DNA of 64,000 nucleotides from UBA1275 sp002323515 (GCA_964007875.1 CAXGAH010000003.1:99866-163865); one strand, 5' to 3'. Positions 55,913 through 64,000 are shown, counted from the stretch's first letter. A program made the numbers and translations. The notes: a model not told the origin generated them from the letters alone.

Positions 55913-56146
55913 ATGACAAATTCTGTAATAGAGCAATACAAACTTGGAGCCGTACAGGTAAAGGTAAGCGCCTCAGAGCGACCCAACAAATATACTGTAC
56001 ATTGTTCCAATGGTGAATTTGCATCGGAATTTACCGTTAGTGAGTACGAGTTTAAGCACTATAAACGACTCATGAATCAGCGTATTACTGAAGCGTTTAA
56101 TCAGGCAAATGACCCTCATTCCGAATCAGAATCCGACCATGCCTAA
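55913..56146 (+). CDS. Small conserved-looking protein, 77 residues
   Basis: Not confidently recognised. A beta-rich first half (LGAVQVKVSASERPNKYTVH, FASEFTVSEYEF) is followed by a helix (HYKRLMNQRITEAFNQAND) and an acidic Ser-rich tail. Its stop overlaps the start of the HTH protein by eight bases, so both are cotranslated and probably work together. The size and strand-helix pattern recall small nucleic-acid-binding proteins, but no family is claimed. Confidence 0.55.
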   Translation: MTNSVIEQYKLGAVQVKVSASERPNKYTVHCSNGEFASEFTVSEYEFKHYKRLMNQRITEAFNQANDPHSESESDHA

Positions 56147-56588
56147 GCAAATTGGCAGTTTAATCCTTTATTCTATTGACGATTTACACGAACAGCTTGG
56201 CGTTTCTAAGCTTACTTTGCGATCATACCTTCGTTCTGGTCGTATTAGAGGACGTAAATTAGGAGTGAGCTGGTATGTTACTGAAGAATCATTACAGGAA
56301 TACTTCAATGTGCCGAAACAACGCTCAAGCGAGGCAGAAAAACCCAATAAATTGAACGCCCATAATTACCGATACATTATTCAGGGTATAAATGACTTGG
56401 TTAGTGAAACCGAAGAATGCGAAACTACCTCCGATGTAATTGAATTACTTCAACAGCAAGCTATTTTGAGTTTGTTTCAGGTAAAAATTATAGAGCGCAA
56501 TAGCAAAAAAGTGGTTCAGATTCTGAAGGCTCGGGATTTTATTGAGCAACATGGGGCTCAAAAAAAAGCTAAGGGACTTGATATTTGA
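56139..56588 (+). CDS. Excisionase/MerR-type helix-turn-helix protein
   Basis: 149 residues from ATG 56139, chosen because homology begins right after it and it overlaps the stop of the preceding gene (ATGCCTAA). Residues ~8-55 form an HTH_17 domain: YSIDDLHEQLGVSKLTLRSY, GRIRGRKLGVSWYVTEESLQ. The C-terminal ~90 residues are helical with no known domain (TTSDVIELLQQQAILSLFQV). Without any integrase nearby it is more likely a small chromosomal regulator than a phage excisionase. Confidence 0.75.
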   Translation: MPKQIGSLILYSIDDLHEQLGVSKLTLRSYLRSGRIRGRKLGVSWYVTEESLQEYFNVPKQRSSEAEKPNKLNAHNYRYIIQGINDLVSETEECETTSDVIELLQQQAILSLFQVKIIERNSKKVVQILKARDFIEQHGAQKKAKGLDI

Positions 56589-56667
56589 GCGTCGCTAGTT
56601 TTTTGGCCTAAGTCAGTCATAACCACTTTTTATCCAATATGGATAATTTAGAAAAGCACCGTGCTCA

Positions 56668-57249
56668 CTACTTCAATTTGTCGCGCGCTAAAAAACCCTG
56701 AACACGGATGATGCTGCTAATGGTTTTGGCGTCATTTATTTCGCCGCTATGTATCATCTCAACTACTTCGTTAAAAGGCACCCTGTAAACGCGCAAAAAT
56801 TCGTCCTGATCCGTATTTTGTCGTCCAGGAACAAGCCCTACGGCTAAATATACATGAATAACTTCATCGGCATATCCTATGGCTGGATAAAAATGCCCGA
56901 CATAGGTCCATTCTTTAGCACGAAAACCTGTTTCTTCCTCCAGTTCTCTGTTGGCCGTAGTAAAAGGGTCTTCTCCGCGGTCTATTTTTCCAGCAGGGAC
57001 TTCCCAAAATAATTGCTGAGCTGGATACCGAAACTGCTGAATAAGAACGCAATCCCCATTTTCAAACAAAGACACTATTGCGCAAGCGCCAGGATGCTGT
57101 ATCCATTCTCTTCGGCCAGTGCTAGCATCTGGGAGGACGGCCTCATCTTTGAATACGTGCAACAAGTCTCCTGAAAACACCTTTTCACTGTGCTTTTTTT
57201 GCTCTGCAAGGCGTCCATCTAGCCGCAAATTTGAATAGGATTTTTTCAT
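56668..57249 (-). CDS. NUDIX hydrolase (ADP-ribose pyrophosphatase type)
   Basis: 193 residues. A full Nudix box G-x5-E-x7-REUxEExGU at 87-109 (GKIDRGEDPFTTAN then RELEEETGF), with FRYPAQQLFWEVPAG before it as in ADP-sugar pyrophosphatases. It hydrolyses ADP-ribose or related nucleotide sugars in the cytoplasm. Its ATG (57247-57249) overlaps the divergent ATG at 57248 within one CATG. Confidence 0.88.
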   Translation of the reverse strand: MKKSYSNLRLDGRLAEQKKHSEKVFSGDLLHVFKDEAVLPDASTGRREWIQHPGACAIVSLFENGDCVLIQQFRYPAQQLFWEVPAGKIDRGEDPFTTANRELEEETGFRAKEWTYVGHFYPAIGYADEVIHVYLAVGLVPGRQNTDQDEFLRVYRVPFNEVVEMIHSGEINDAKTISSIIRVQGFLARDKLK

Positions 57250-57904
57250 GTGGCTTTATCGAGGGATTGGTTTTAACTTTAGACGCAGTAAATATCGTAA
57301 TAAAACCTGGGTCTTGTCGGTTCAAAATAACATAGATGGTAAAAAATTAGAGGTTAGTGGTAAGGTTTTTACCATTTCTAATTTTATATCATTTTCTCGG
57401 ATATTTATTGTGCTACCGGTGGTCTATCGGCACTACATCAATGGATATTCGGTTGATGTAATTACATGGCTTATAATAGGATATGGGGTTTTTTCGGATT
57501 ATTTAGATGGATATGTTGCCCGTAAAACCAACACTGTTTCAGAGGTAGGGAAGATGATTGACCCCGTTTCTGATAAGATAGCCGCAGGGCTATTATTCAT
57601 TTATAGCACTGTTATTGGCTGGGTGCCTTTGTGGTTCTTATGCCTTTTCATTGCACGCGATGTGCTTATATTACTTGGCTCATCATTCATCAAACTGCGT
57701 TATGGGAAAGTGGCTATGAGTACCATTTCGGGGAAAATTTCAGTGAATGTTATCTCTCTTTATTGGATTTCTGTCTTCTTTTTTAGGTCGGCCACCCAGG
57801 TTCATACCGTACTGCTTTGGGCATCGGTCACCATCATGTTGTTCTCATTTATTATGTATCTTTTACGCTATAGAAACATAATGAAGGGCGCGCGTTTTAA
57901 TTAA
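57248..57904 (+). CDS. CDP-alcohol phosphatidyltransferase family protein
   Basis: 218 residues from ATG 57248; a TTG at 57314 would drop 22 nonconserved residues and avoid the overlap with the divergent NUDIX start. The CDP-alcohol motif is perfect: DG-x2-AR-x8-G-x3-D-x3-D in DGYVARKTNTVSEVGKMIDP at about 87-106, with the last Asp shortly after. About five to six membrane helices follow. It makes a phospholipid such as phosphatidylglycerophosphate or a relative at the inner membrane; substrate not decided. ftsY follows after ten bases. Confidence 0.85.
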   Translation: MWLYRGIGFNFRRSKYRNKTWVLSVQNNIDGKKLEVSGKVFTISNFISFSRIFIVLPVVYRHYINGYSVDVITWLIIGYGVFSDYLDGYVARKTNTVSEVGKMIDPVSDKIAAGLLFIYSTVIGWVPLWFLCLFIARDVLILLGSSFIKLRYGKVAMSTISGKISVNVISLYWISVFFFRSATQVHTVLLWASVTIMLFSFIMYLLRYRNIMKGARFN

Positions 57905-57914
57905 TGGTGTATAT

Positions 57915-58868
57915 ATGGGATTTTTAGAAAAATTAGGCTTTAAAAAAAATACCAGCTTAGAGAAAGGGGTTGAAGAAAGTCGTAATGGGTTACTGAATAA
58001 ACTGGGAAGGGCGGTCGCAGGGAAAGATCAAATTGACGAAGCCATTCTCGATGAACTCGAAGAAATTTTAATAACCTCAGACGTCGGGGTAAAAACCACT
58101 CTCGATATTATCCGACGCATTGAAGAACGGGTTTCTAGGGATAAATATGTTACCAAAGAAGAGTTGAATACGTTACTTCGTGACGAGATTATTGGTCTTT
58201 TGATGGAAAGCCCCGTCGAACGTTCTGCTGAATTTGATGTACAATTCCCGGAAACACCACATATAATTTTAGTGGTTGGGGTGAATGGAGTAGGTAAAAC
58301 CACCACCATTGGAAAGTTAGCGCACCGGTATAAATCGGCCGGTAAATCAGTCCTACTGGGCGCGGCTGACACGTTTCGAGCTGCTGCAGTAGATCAGCTT
58401 CAAATCTGGAGTGAGAGGGCTGATGTACCTATTATTGAGCAAGGGCAGAATGCTGATCCTGCTGCCGTTGCTTTTGACACCGTTGCCGCCGCTAAAGCGA
58501 GGGGTGTCGACCTAAGTATCATCGATACTGCTGGCAGGTTGCACAATAAAAAAGCGTTAATGGATGAACTCTCTAAAATAAAGAGAGTGCTCTCTAAAGT
58601 TGTTCCTGGCGCCCCACATGAGGTTTTGTTGGTGCTGGACGCATCAACCGGTCAAAACGCCCTTCAACAAGCGCGCGCCTTTACAGAAGCCGTGGATATT
58701 ACTGGCTTGGTCTTAACTAAGCTTGATGGGACGGCTAGAGGAGGGATTATCTTAGGTATTTCTCATGAGTTATCCGTTCCGGTCAAATATATTGGCCTGG
58801 GGGAGAGCATGGAAGATTTGCAAGTATTTGATAAAAAAACTTTTGTGTATGCTCTTTTTGAAGAGTAA
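57915..58868 (+). CDS. ftsY: Signal recognition particle receptor FtsY
   Basis: 317 residues, the short form without the acidic A domain. N-terminal helical bundle, then GTPase motifs GVNGVGKTTTIGK (near 118-130), DTFRAAAVDQL, SIIDTAGRLHNK and TKLDGTARGG, with GLGESMEDLQVF at the end. It docks SRP-bound ribosomes at the membrane. It lies ten bases after the phosphatidyltransferase, a membrane-biogenesis pair, and converges on scpA with 17 bases between stops. Confidence 0.96.
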   Translation: MGFLEKLGFKKNTSLEKGVEESRNGLLNKLGRAVAGKDQIDEAILDELEEILITSDVGVKTTLDIIRRIEERVSRDKYVTKEELNTLLRDEIIGLLMESPVERSAEFDVQFPETPHIILVVGVNGVGKTTTIGKLAHRYKSAGKSVLLGAADTFRAAAVDQLQIWSERADVPIIEQGQNADPAAVAFDTVAAAKARGVDLSIIDTAGRLHNKKALMDELSKIKRVLSKVVPGAPHEVLLVLDASTGQNALQQARAFTEAVDITGLVLTKLDGTARGGIILGISHELSVPVKYIGLGESMEDLQVFDKKTFVYALFEE

Positions 58869-58885
58869 AAGTTATCACAAAGACG

Positions 58886-59632
58886 TTAATCCTGCCCAAG
58901 AATCTCACTTACCGGCATTAAGTCTATATAAAATTCCGTAAGGCTATCGGCCAAATAAAGGCGAATCTGCTTTTCTTTAATCATCTCTAAAACAGCTAAA
59001 AAGGTGATGGCAACAATTACTCGTTGTTTGATGTCCGCACACAAGCTTATAAAGCTTTGCTTCCCTTTTTGTTGCAGTGTGTTTAAAATATATTCAGATT
59101 GCTGTTCTATTGTCGCCTCAACTTTTTCCACTCGGTGAACGATATTTTTTCGCTCGATATCTGTTAATACTTTTTTGAACGCGGCGATTAAATCGAACAG
59201 TGTTACATCTTGCAACGCCTCTCCAGACGCTTGCTGCTCAACCTCGTCCGCCAGTGGATACCCACGACCATATTTCTTCCGCGTTTCTTCGTCTATATCC
59301 GACAACTTAAGCGATATCTCTTTATAGCGTTTGTACTCCAATAACTGCTGCACTAGTTCATACCGAGGATCCTGCTCGTCTAGTAAATCATCTTCATCAG
59401 AGTCCTCTCGTGGCAGCATCATTTTAGCCTTAATAGACATTAGATTGCTCGCCATCCAAACAAACTCACTTGCTACATCTAAGTCTAATTCTTCAAGTAT
59501 ATTTAGATATTCCAAAAACTGATTAGTTATGTAAGAAATAGGGATATCGTAAATATCTAACTCGTCTCTTTTAATAAAAAAAAGAAGTAAGTCTAAGGGT
59601 CCTTCAAAGTTCTGTAGTTGTACGCGATACAT
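58886..59632 (-). CDS. scpA: Segregation and condensation protein A
   Basis: 248 residues. The N-terminal YRVQLQNFEGPLDLLLFFIK with DELDIYDIPISYITNQFLEYL is the ScpA (kleisin) signature; a central acidic linker (PREDSDEDDLLDEQDP) and a C-terminal winged helix (FLAVLEMIKEKQIRLYL) complete it. It links SMC heads with ScpB in chromosome condensation. smc and scpB are not in the window. Confidence 0.93.
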   Translation of the reverse strand: MYRVQLQNFEGPLDLLLFFIKRDELDIYDIPISYITNQFLEYLNILEELDLDVASEFVWMASNLMSIKAKMMLPREDSDEDDLLDEQDPRYELVQQLLEYKRYKEISLKLSDIDEETRKKYGRGYPLADEVEQQASGEALQDVTLFDLIAAFKKVLTDIERKNIVHRVEKVEATIEQQSEYILNTLQQKGKQSFISLCADIKQRVIVAITFLAVLEMIKEKQIRLYLADSLTEFYIDLMPVSEILGQD

Positions 59633-59726
59633 CCACTAAAGCTAATAGGTTATTTAGTGAAAAGCCTTAAAAAAAACCTCCATTTTATACTGAACTTGTT
59701 GTCATAACATTGACAAAACGTAACTT

Positions 59727-60156
59727 ATGAGTAAAACAAATTATAACAATTTTATGGGGGCGGTCATGAAAAATGATTCAGAAGCACTAAATGATTTAAT
59801 AGCTAAGTTGGTCAAGATATTAACGCGTTACTTGCAAGTACGCTTTGGAGCTAGTAAAGAAGACGCAGAAGATTGTGTCCAAATAGTGATAGTGAAGGGC
59901 GTTAAGCGCATCAAAGAAGATGGGATTGAGAAACCTGAGTCTTTGCTGGCTTATTTCCTTACCTCTGCTAAGGATGAACATTTTAGATTTAAAAAAGCAA
60001 CGTATTCAGCCCACATTCCATTTGTAGCAGAAGAACATGGCTCAAAAGATTATCAACTGTATAAAGGGCAAACTTAGTGAAGACTAAAAAGACCAACCTT
60101 GGGTAGAGCTCTGCAAATCTGAAGAACTCGTTGATCGCCTAGAACTTGAGCTTTAA
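59727..60156 (+). pseudogene. Decayed sigma-70 family (ECF-like) sigma factor
   Basis: The open part (116 codons, to TAG 60075) resembles sigma region 2: LTRYLQVRFGASKEDAEDCV and AYFLTSAKDEHFRFKKATYS. It stops at tandem TAG-TGA. One base out of frame the sequence continues in a sigma-like acidic linker (LSED, a TAA at 60085-60087, then KDQPWVELCKSEELVDRLEL) to a TAA at 60154-60156. No region 4 helix-turn-helix follows, so promoter -35 recognition is lost. Read as a frameshifted and 3'-truncated remnant; a shortened functional regulator cannot be excluded. Confidence 0.6.
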
Positions 60157-60171
60157 TTAACACACTGGGTC

Positions 60172-60201
60172 AAAATGCATTAATAAATAGGATGGCATTT
60201 T
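60172..60201 (-). terminator. Candidate terminator of ppk1
   Basis: On the minus strand AAAATGC and GCATTTT form a 7-bp stem around a 16-base loop, 10 bases past the ppk1 stop. The stem is AT-rich and the T run short, so support is weak. Confidence 0.35.
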
Positions 60202-60210
60202 AACGCACTA

Positions 60211-62331
60211 TTAGCTGGGCATCGGAATAGGGGGGTTTGAAGACAAAATGTGCTTCATCATTGCTCTATGTGTGCCTTTTTTAACCCCTTTTTCGGTAGT
60301 AGACGCTTTACTGTAGGTCCCATCTGCTTCAAGCATCCAACGTTGTCTGTTATCTTTTAAATAGATTTCAAGCACAAACTGTAGATACTTTTTTAACTGC
60401 TCACTTTCAATAGGTGTTATAGCCTCTACACGAGCATCTAGGTTTCTATGCATCCAGTCAGCAGAGCCTATGGTGTAGATGCGCTCCCCGGAATGGTAAA
60501 AGTAGTACAGCCTAGAATGCTCTAAAAACCTACCTATCACAGAGTGTATCCGAATGCGCTCGCTTAACCCCGCTATACCAGGCCTTAACCGACAAACACC
60601 CCTCACTATTAAGTCTATTTCAACGCCTGCCTTGGAGGCTTCATATAATCGTTCAATGATTTGAGGATCTTCTAAGCTGTTCATTTTAGCAATGATTCTT
60701 GCGGGCTTGCTTGCTTTGGCTTCTTCAATTTCGTAATCGATTAAATCCAGCATCCCCTTTCTCATATATCTAGGCGCTACAAGTAATTTTTCAAAGCGTT
60801 GTTCTGGTGCAAATCCTGTCAACAAATTAAAGACATTGGTTACATCTTTAGCCATCACCTCATCACAGGTAAATAAGCCTAAATCCTCATATAGTTGAGC
60901 AGTATCGGGATGATAATTACCTGTACCAATGTGGCAATATGTTTGCAGACCCTCTTCTTCTTCGCGAACCACCATTGTTAGCTTAGTATGGATTTTCAAT
61001 CCTGGAATGCCATACGCTACATGGACTCCCGCGTTTTCCAATTGTTGTGCCCATAGAATGTTACGCTCCTCATCAAATCGAGCTTTTATTTCCACTAAAA
61101 CAGCCACCTGCTTGCCCTCCTCTGCCGCGTGCATTAATGCATGCATAAGGGGTGAATCCTTAGAAGTGCGATAGAGTGTTTGCTTTATGGCTAATACCTT
61201 TGGGTCTTTGGCCGCCTCCTCAATAAATCGCTGTGTACTCAATTCAAAACTATGATAAGGGTGATGAACCATAAAATCGCCCTTCTTAATAACAGAAAAG
61301 ATATTGGGCAGCTGCTCTTCTGGGGGGTGATGAAAAACAGGGTGAAGTACCGGGCTCCATGGCTCATCCTTTAGGCGAGAAAAGCCTTTTACGGAGGCGA
61401 TCTGAAATACATCAACCAGACCAATAGTGCCCTTCATTTCATACACATCTTGAGGGATAATTTCGAGATGTTTAACTAAATATTTTTTTACCGTTGCAGG
61501 GGTTTGAATATCCAGCTCTAAACGTACAATCCGAGCAAATTTTCGCTCTCTTAATTCGTCTTCTATAACCTCTAGCAAGTCGTCGGCTTCTTCTTCGTTT
61601 CGCTCTAATGATGCATTTCTAGTTACCCGAAAAAGATGCGCGGAAAGCACCTCCATGCCCGGAAAAAATAGCTCCATCTTTGCCTTAATTAAATCCTCAA
61701 TGGGAAGGAATACCATTTTATTGGCCCTTCCATGCACCGCAATAAAACGTGGCCGGTTGGATGGGATTTTTATTCGGGCAAAACTCTTTTCGTTGGTTTT
61801 TTTATTTCGTAATTCAATAGCAAAGGAAAGGCTTTGATTCGAAATAAAAGGGAAGGGATGTGACTCGTCTACTGCTAAGGGTGTAATTATTGGATATAAT
61901 TGACGGGTAAAAAAAGAATCCGCTTTTTGCTGCTGTTTGGTGGTCAATTCTTCCATGCTCCTTATGGAAATCCCATTACTTTCTAGGCTTGGCAATAGTT
62001 CGTTAAAAAAACAGCCCCTATAACGTTCTATCATTTCCAGCACACGCTTACGAATAAGTTTAAGCTGTTCTTGAGCGTTTAGGCCGTCCACAGAAATAGT
62101 ATGAACGCCTGCATGTAGCTGCCTTTTTAACCCCCCTACTCTCTTCTGAAAAAATTCATCTAAATTGGAGCATACTATTCCTATAAAATTAACTCGGTCC
62201 AACAGGTTGTTCTCTGCCGTTTCCGCCTCGGACAACACACGACTATTGAACTCTAGCCAACTAAGCTCATAGTTGAAATAATATTCTGGGCCAAACAATC
62301 CCTTTTTTCCTGTTTGTTTCGTTTTTGGCAA
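60211..62331 (-). CDS. ppk1: Polyphosphate kinase 1
   Basis: 706 residues. N domain with NYELSWLEFNSRVLSEA and LDEFFQKRVGGLK, then the phospholipase D-like halves: the autophosphorylated His is near residue 447 in GLKIHTKLTMV, AIKQTLYRTS binds ATP, and HIGTGNYHP and FYHSGERIYTIGSADWMHRN are diagnostic. It polymerises ATP gamma-phosphate into polyphosphate at the membrane. No phoU, ppx or pst gene is nearby. Single-gene unit, divergent from ruvB. Confidence 0.96.
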   Translation of the reverse strand: MPKTKQTGKKGLFGPEYYFNYELSWLEFNSRVLSEAETAENNLLDRVNFIGIVCSNLDEFFQKRVGGLKRQLHAGVHTISVDGLNAQEQLKLIRKRVLEMIERYRGCFFNELLPSLESNGISIRSMEELTTKQQQKADSFFTRQLYPIITPLAVDESHPFPFISNQSLSFAIELRNKKTNEKSFARIKIPSNRPRFIAVHGRANKMVFLPIEDLIKAKMELFFPGMEVLSAHLFRVTRNASLERNEEEADDLLEVIEDELRERKFARIVRLELDIQTPATVKKYLVKHLEIIPQDVYEMKGTIGLVDVFQIASVKGFSRLKDEPWSPVLHPVFHHPPEEQLPNIFSVIKKGDFMVHHPYHSFELSTQRFIEEAAKDPKVLAIKQTLYRTSKDSPLMHALMHAAEEGKQVAVLVEIKARFDEERNILWAQQLENAGVHVAYGIPGLKIHTKLTMVVREEEEGLQTYCHIGTGNYHPDTAQLYEDLGLFTCDEVMAKDVTNVFNLLTGFAPEQRFEKLLVAPRYMRKGMLDLIDYEIEEAKASKPARIIAKMNSLEDPQIIERLYEASKAGVEIDLIVRGVCRLRPGIAGLSERIRIHSVIGRFLEHSRLYYFYHSGERIYTIGSADWMHRNLDARVEAITPIESEQLKKYLQFVLEIYLKDNRQRWMLEADGTYSKASTTEKGVKKGTHRAMMKHILSSNPPIPMPS

Positions 62332-62528
62332 ATCTAATCGTGTTGTAGTGTTCTGGCGCTGTCTAGTTGTAGGTGTTTAGCCTGCTTTAAACAACTTCTT
62401 GTAGTAAAACCAATGGAATGTATTGCTTAGTGTACCACTGTTTTTCCAAAATAGACATTTTGCATACGCAATTCGACGTAAATCTAAGTATAATTCTATT
62501 AACTAAGCATTAATTTGAATCCAACTAC

Positions 62529-63542
62529 GTGCAAAACCCTTTATTAAATCCGCAACATAAGGAAGATGCTTTTGAACAAAGTGTTCGGCCTTCGTCCATT
62601 GACGAATTCATTGGCCAACAAAAAGCAATTGATAACTTAAAAGTCTTCATAAAGGCGGCTAAACAACGCAGTGAAGCGCTTGATCATGTTATTCTATCTG
62701 GGCCCCCGGGCTTGGGAAAAACCACCTTGGCATACATAATTGCTGAAGAAATGGGGGTTAACATACGCCCAACTACTGGGCCAATCATCGACAAACCTGG
62801 AGATTTAGCTGGAATGCTAACCAATTTAGAGGAGGGCGATGTGCTCTTTATTGATGAAATACATCGACTTAACCCTGTTATTGAAGAGTACTTATATAGC
62901 GCCATGGAAGATTTTACTTTGGATCTTGTAATAGACTCAGGTCCTAATGCCAGAAGTATCCAAATAGAATTAAATCGCTTCACTCTCATAGGCGCCACCA
63001 CTCGAAAAGGAATGTTGACGGCACCTCTGCGTGCTCGTTTTGGAATTGACATACGACTAGACTACTATGATGTGGAATTATTACAACGAATAGCACTTAG
63101 ATCTGCTGATATTATGGGTTTTGGGATTAATGACGCGGGCGCCCATGAGATCGCCAGCCGAAGTAGGGGCACGCCACGTATTGTTAATAAACTCCTTCGC
63201 AGAACGCGCGATTTTGCCCAGGTCGACCTTTTAGATAGCATCGATGAACATATTGCAGATAAGGCTCTTAATGCTCTGGATGTAGACAGAAACGGCTTGG
63301 ATGACATGGATATTCGTATGCTTCGAGCCATCATTGAACACTATGGCGGCGGACCTGTTGGGCTTAGTACCCTAGGAGTGGCCGTTGGTGAAGACAAGGG
63401 AACTATTGAAGAAGTATACGAACCCTTTTTAATTAAAGAAGGCTTCCTTCAGCGCACGCCAAAAGGCCGAATGGCTACCAATAAAGCGTTTTCTTACTTA
63501 GGAATACAGCGCCCCGCAGATTCCGGCTCTCTATTCGATTAA
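62529..63542 (+). CDS. ruvB: Holliday junction branch-migration ATPase RuvB
   Basis: 337 residues from a GTG start. Walker A SGPPGLGKTTLA near 57-68, Walker B LFIDEIHRLNP, sensor region LIGATTRKGMLTAPLRARFG and the C-terminal winged helix with GPVGLSTLGVAVGEDKGTIEEVYEP are complete. It drives branch migration with RuvA. The N-terminal SVRPSSIDEFIGQ is typical. Only 21 bases separate its stop from the metK fragment. Confidence 0.96.
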   Translation: MQNPLLNPQHKEDAFEQSVRPSSIDEFIGQQKAIDNLKVFIKAAKQRSEALDHVILSGPPGLGKTTLAYIIAEEMGVNIRPTTGPIIDKPGDLAGMLTNLEEGDVLFIDEIHRLNPVIEEYLYSAMEDFTLDLVIDSGPNARSIQIELNRFTLIGATTRKGMLTAPLRARFGIDIRLDYYDVELLQRIALRSADIMGFGINDAGAHEIASRSRGTPRIVNKLLRRTRDFAQVDLLDSIDEHIADKALNALDVDRNGLDDMDIRMLRAIIEHYGGGPVGLSTLGVAVGEDKGTIEEVYEPFLIKEGFLQRTPKGRMATNKAFSYLGIQRPADSGSLFD

Positions 63543-63563
63543 GAATCTTCTTATCTTTATTAG

Positions 63564-63707
63564 ATGAAACACTTAATTACTTCCGAATCAGTCTCTGAGG
63601 ACCATCCAGACAAGGTAGCAGATCAAATTTCCGATGCTATATTAGATGAATTATTGCGCCAAGATCCTCTTTCTAGGGTGGCGGTTGAAACAATGATGAC
63701 TACATAA
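63564..63707 (+). pseudogene. metK: 5' fragment of S-adenosylmethionine synthetase
   Basis: 47 codons match the start of MetK: MKHLITSESVSEDHPDKVAD, ISDAILDELLRQDPLSRVAV, ETMMTT. The near-invariant SEGHPDK reads SEDHPDK here. After ACT ACA the frame meets TAA (63705-63707) and no reading frame beyond continues the family sequence (the expected next residues are GLV...GE), so homology ends sharply inside the window rather than at its edge. MetK is about 385-430 residues and essential, so an intact copy is expected elsewhere. Confidence 0.85.
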
Positions 63708-64000
63708 TTGCTTTTTAAACCGCTAATTCGCGCGCACTATTGTCACTCGCTCTAGCTTATAGTCCATCGTTTTCGTTCAATATAACTCTACTTAGGTCAG
63801 TCCTTTTTTTATACAAGTCAAGAGTTTGGGCGCCCGATCAGTTTATACTTCAATCCCTCTGTCTAAATCCCGCTATACTTCACTGGCGCTTGCCTTGTTG
63901 TAAAAGCTTAGCTCATAATTACCGTATATTTTCTATAGAAAGATTTTTTTAGGCTAATACCGGCTTGCTTTTTTAAGCAATCTGATTATTTTTAATTAGT
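63708..64000. other. Unrecognised sequence after the metK breakpoint
   Basis: No credible gene on either strand. A short hairpin TTGCTT-TTTT-AAGCAA lies at 63965-63980. This is whatever replaced the rest of metK; no inverted-repeat end, integrase site or known element was recognised. Confidence 0.5.

Noticed and set aside
63740..63952. 70-codon frame near the right edge
   Set aside because: No start context, no family resemblance, composition like the surrounding spacer.
1..64000. tRNA genes, rRNA genes, CRISPR arrays, insertion sequences
   Set aside because: No cloverleaf with a TTC-loop motif, no spaced direct repeats, and no transposase or integrase frame was seen on either strand.

Overview
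The window reads as a contiguous piece of chromosome from a Bacteroidota/Balneolota-type bacterium, probably marine. This is an inference from gene content: a PorV-family outer-membrane protein, a DUF4270 lipoprotein, a short glycogen synthase with only the GT5 domain, an Mrp ATPase without the C-terminal CxxC, weak or absent Shine-Dalgarno sites, a moderate-to-low GC content and many short same-strand operons. No rRNA, tRNA, CRISPR array, insertion sequence, integrase or phage module was recognised. Almost everything is housekeeping metabolism.

Layout. 1-4.8 kb: comB (runs off the left edge) and gcvT, then a flavin reductase, mrp and glutamate dehydrogenase. 4.8-7.5 kb: a gene-free stretch, a 5'-truncated M19 dipeptidase and dinB. 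7.5-15 kb: a leftward group of sugar nucleotidyltransferase, cca, ispE, glgP and mscS. 15-18.5 kb: a membrane-anchored Mur ligase and a LolC-type permease. 18.7-28 kb: a rightward storage-carbon and envelope group of glgB, malQ, comA, short glgA, a DUF4270 lipoprotein, an outer-membrane protein and a TPR protein. 28-30 kb: rho and an interrupted lipoprotein. 30-35 kb: leftward porV-miaA and purS-clpS-purQ-lptB-rhodanese. 35-38 kb: dnaN, a SAM hydroxide adenosyltransferase and a methyltransferase. 38-52 kb: mostly leftward, with argS, a decayed radC, a metalloprotease, an AGCS symporter, a split marC, an fRMsr-like GAF protein (rightward), a lipoprotein, a sugar-isomerase-like protein, lgt and uvrA. 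52-64 kb: a Gfo/Idh/MocA protein, a PQQ-type sugar dehydrogenase, a thioredoxin, a small HTH operon, a NUDIX hydrolase, a CDP-alcohol phosphatidyltransferase, ftsY, scpA, a decayed sigma-factor gene, ppk1, ruvB and a 5' fragment of metK.

How the genes work together. Carbon and phosphate storage is well represented (glgB, malQ, glgA-like, glgP, ppk1). comA and comB, about 22 kb apart, together supply two consecutive steps from phosphoenolpyruvate and sulfite to sulfolactate, a possible source of cysteate for sulfonolipids. Envelope building is served by lgt, lptB, the LolC-type permease, the Mur ligase, PorV and the CDP-alcohol phosphatidyltransferase. Genome maintenance is covered by dnaN, uvrA, ruvB, dinB, scpA and rho.

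The most striking feature is the number of broken genes among intact housekeeping ones: the dipeptidase without its 5' end, radC with nonsense codons and a frameshift, marC and a lipoprotein each cut by one in-frame stop, a frameshifted sigma factor, and metK reduced to 47 codons. No clearly novel defence or mobile system was found. The best leads are the gene-decay pattern, the comA/comB pathway, the membrane Mur ligase, and unusual N-terminal tails on Rho and GlgP.
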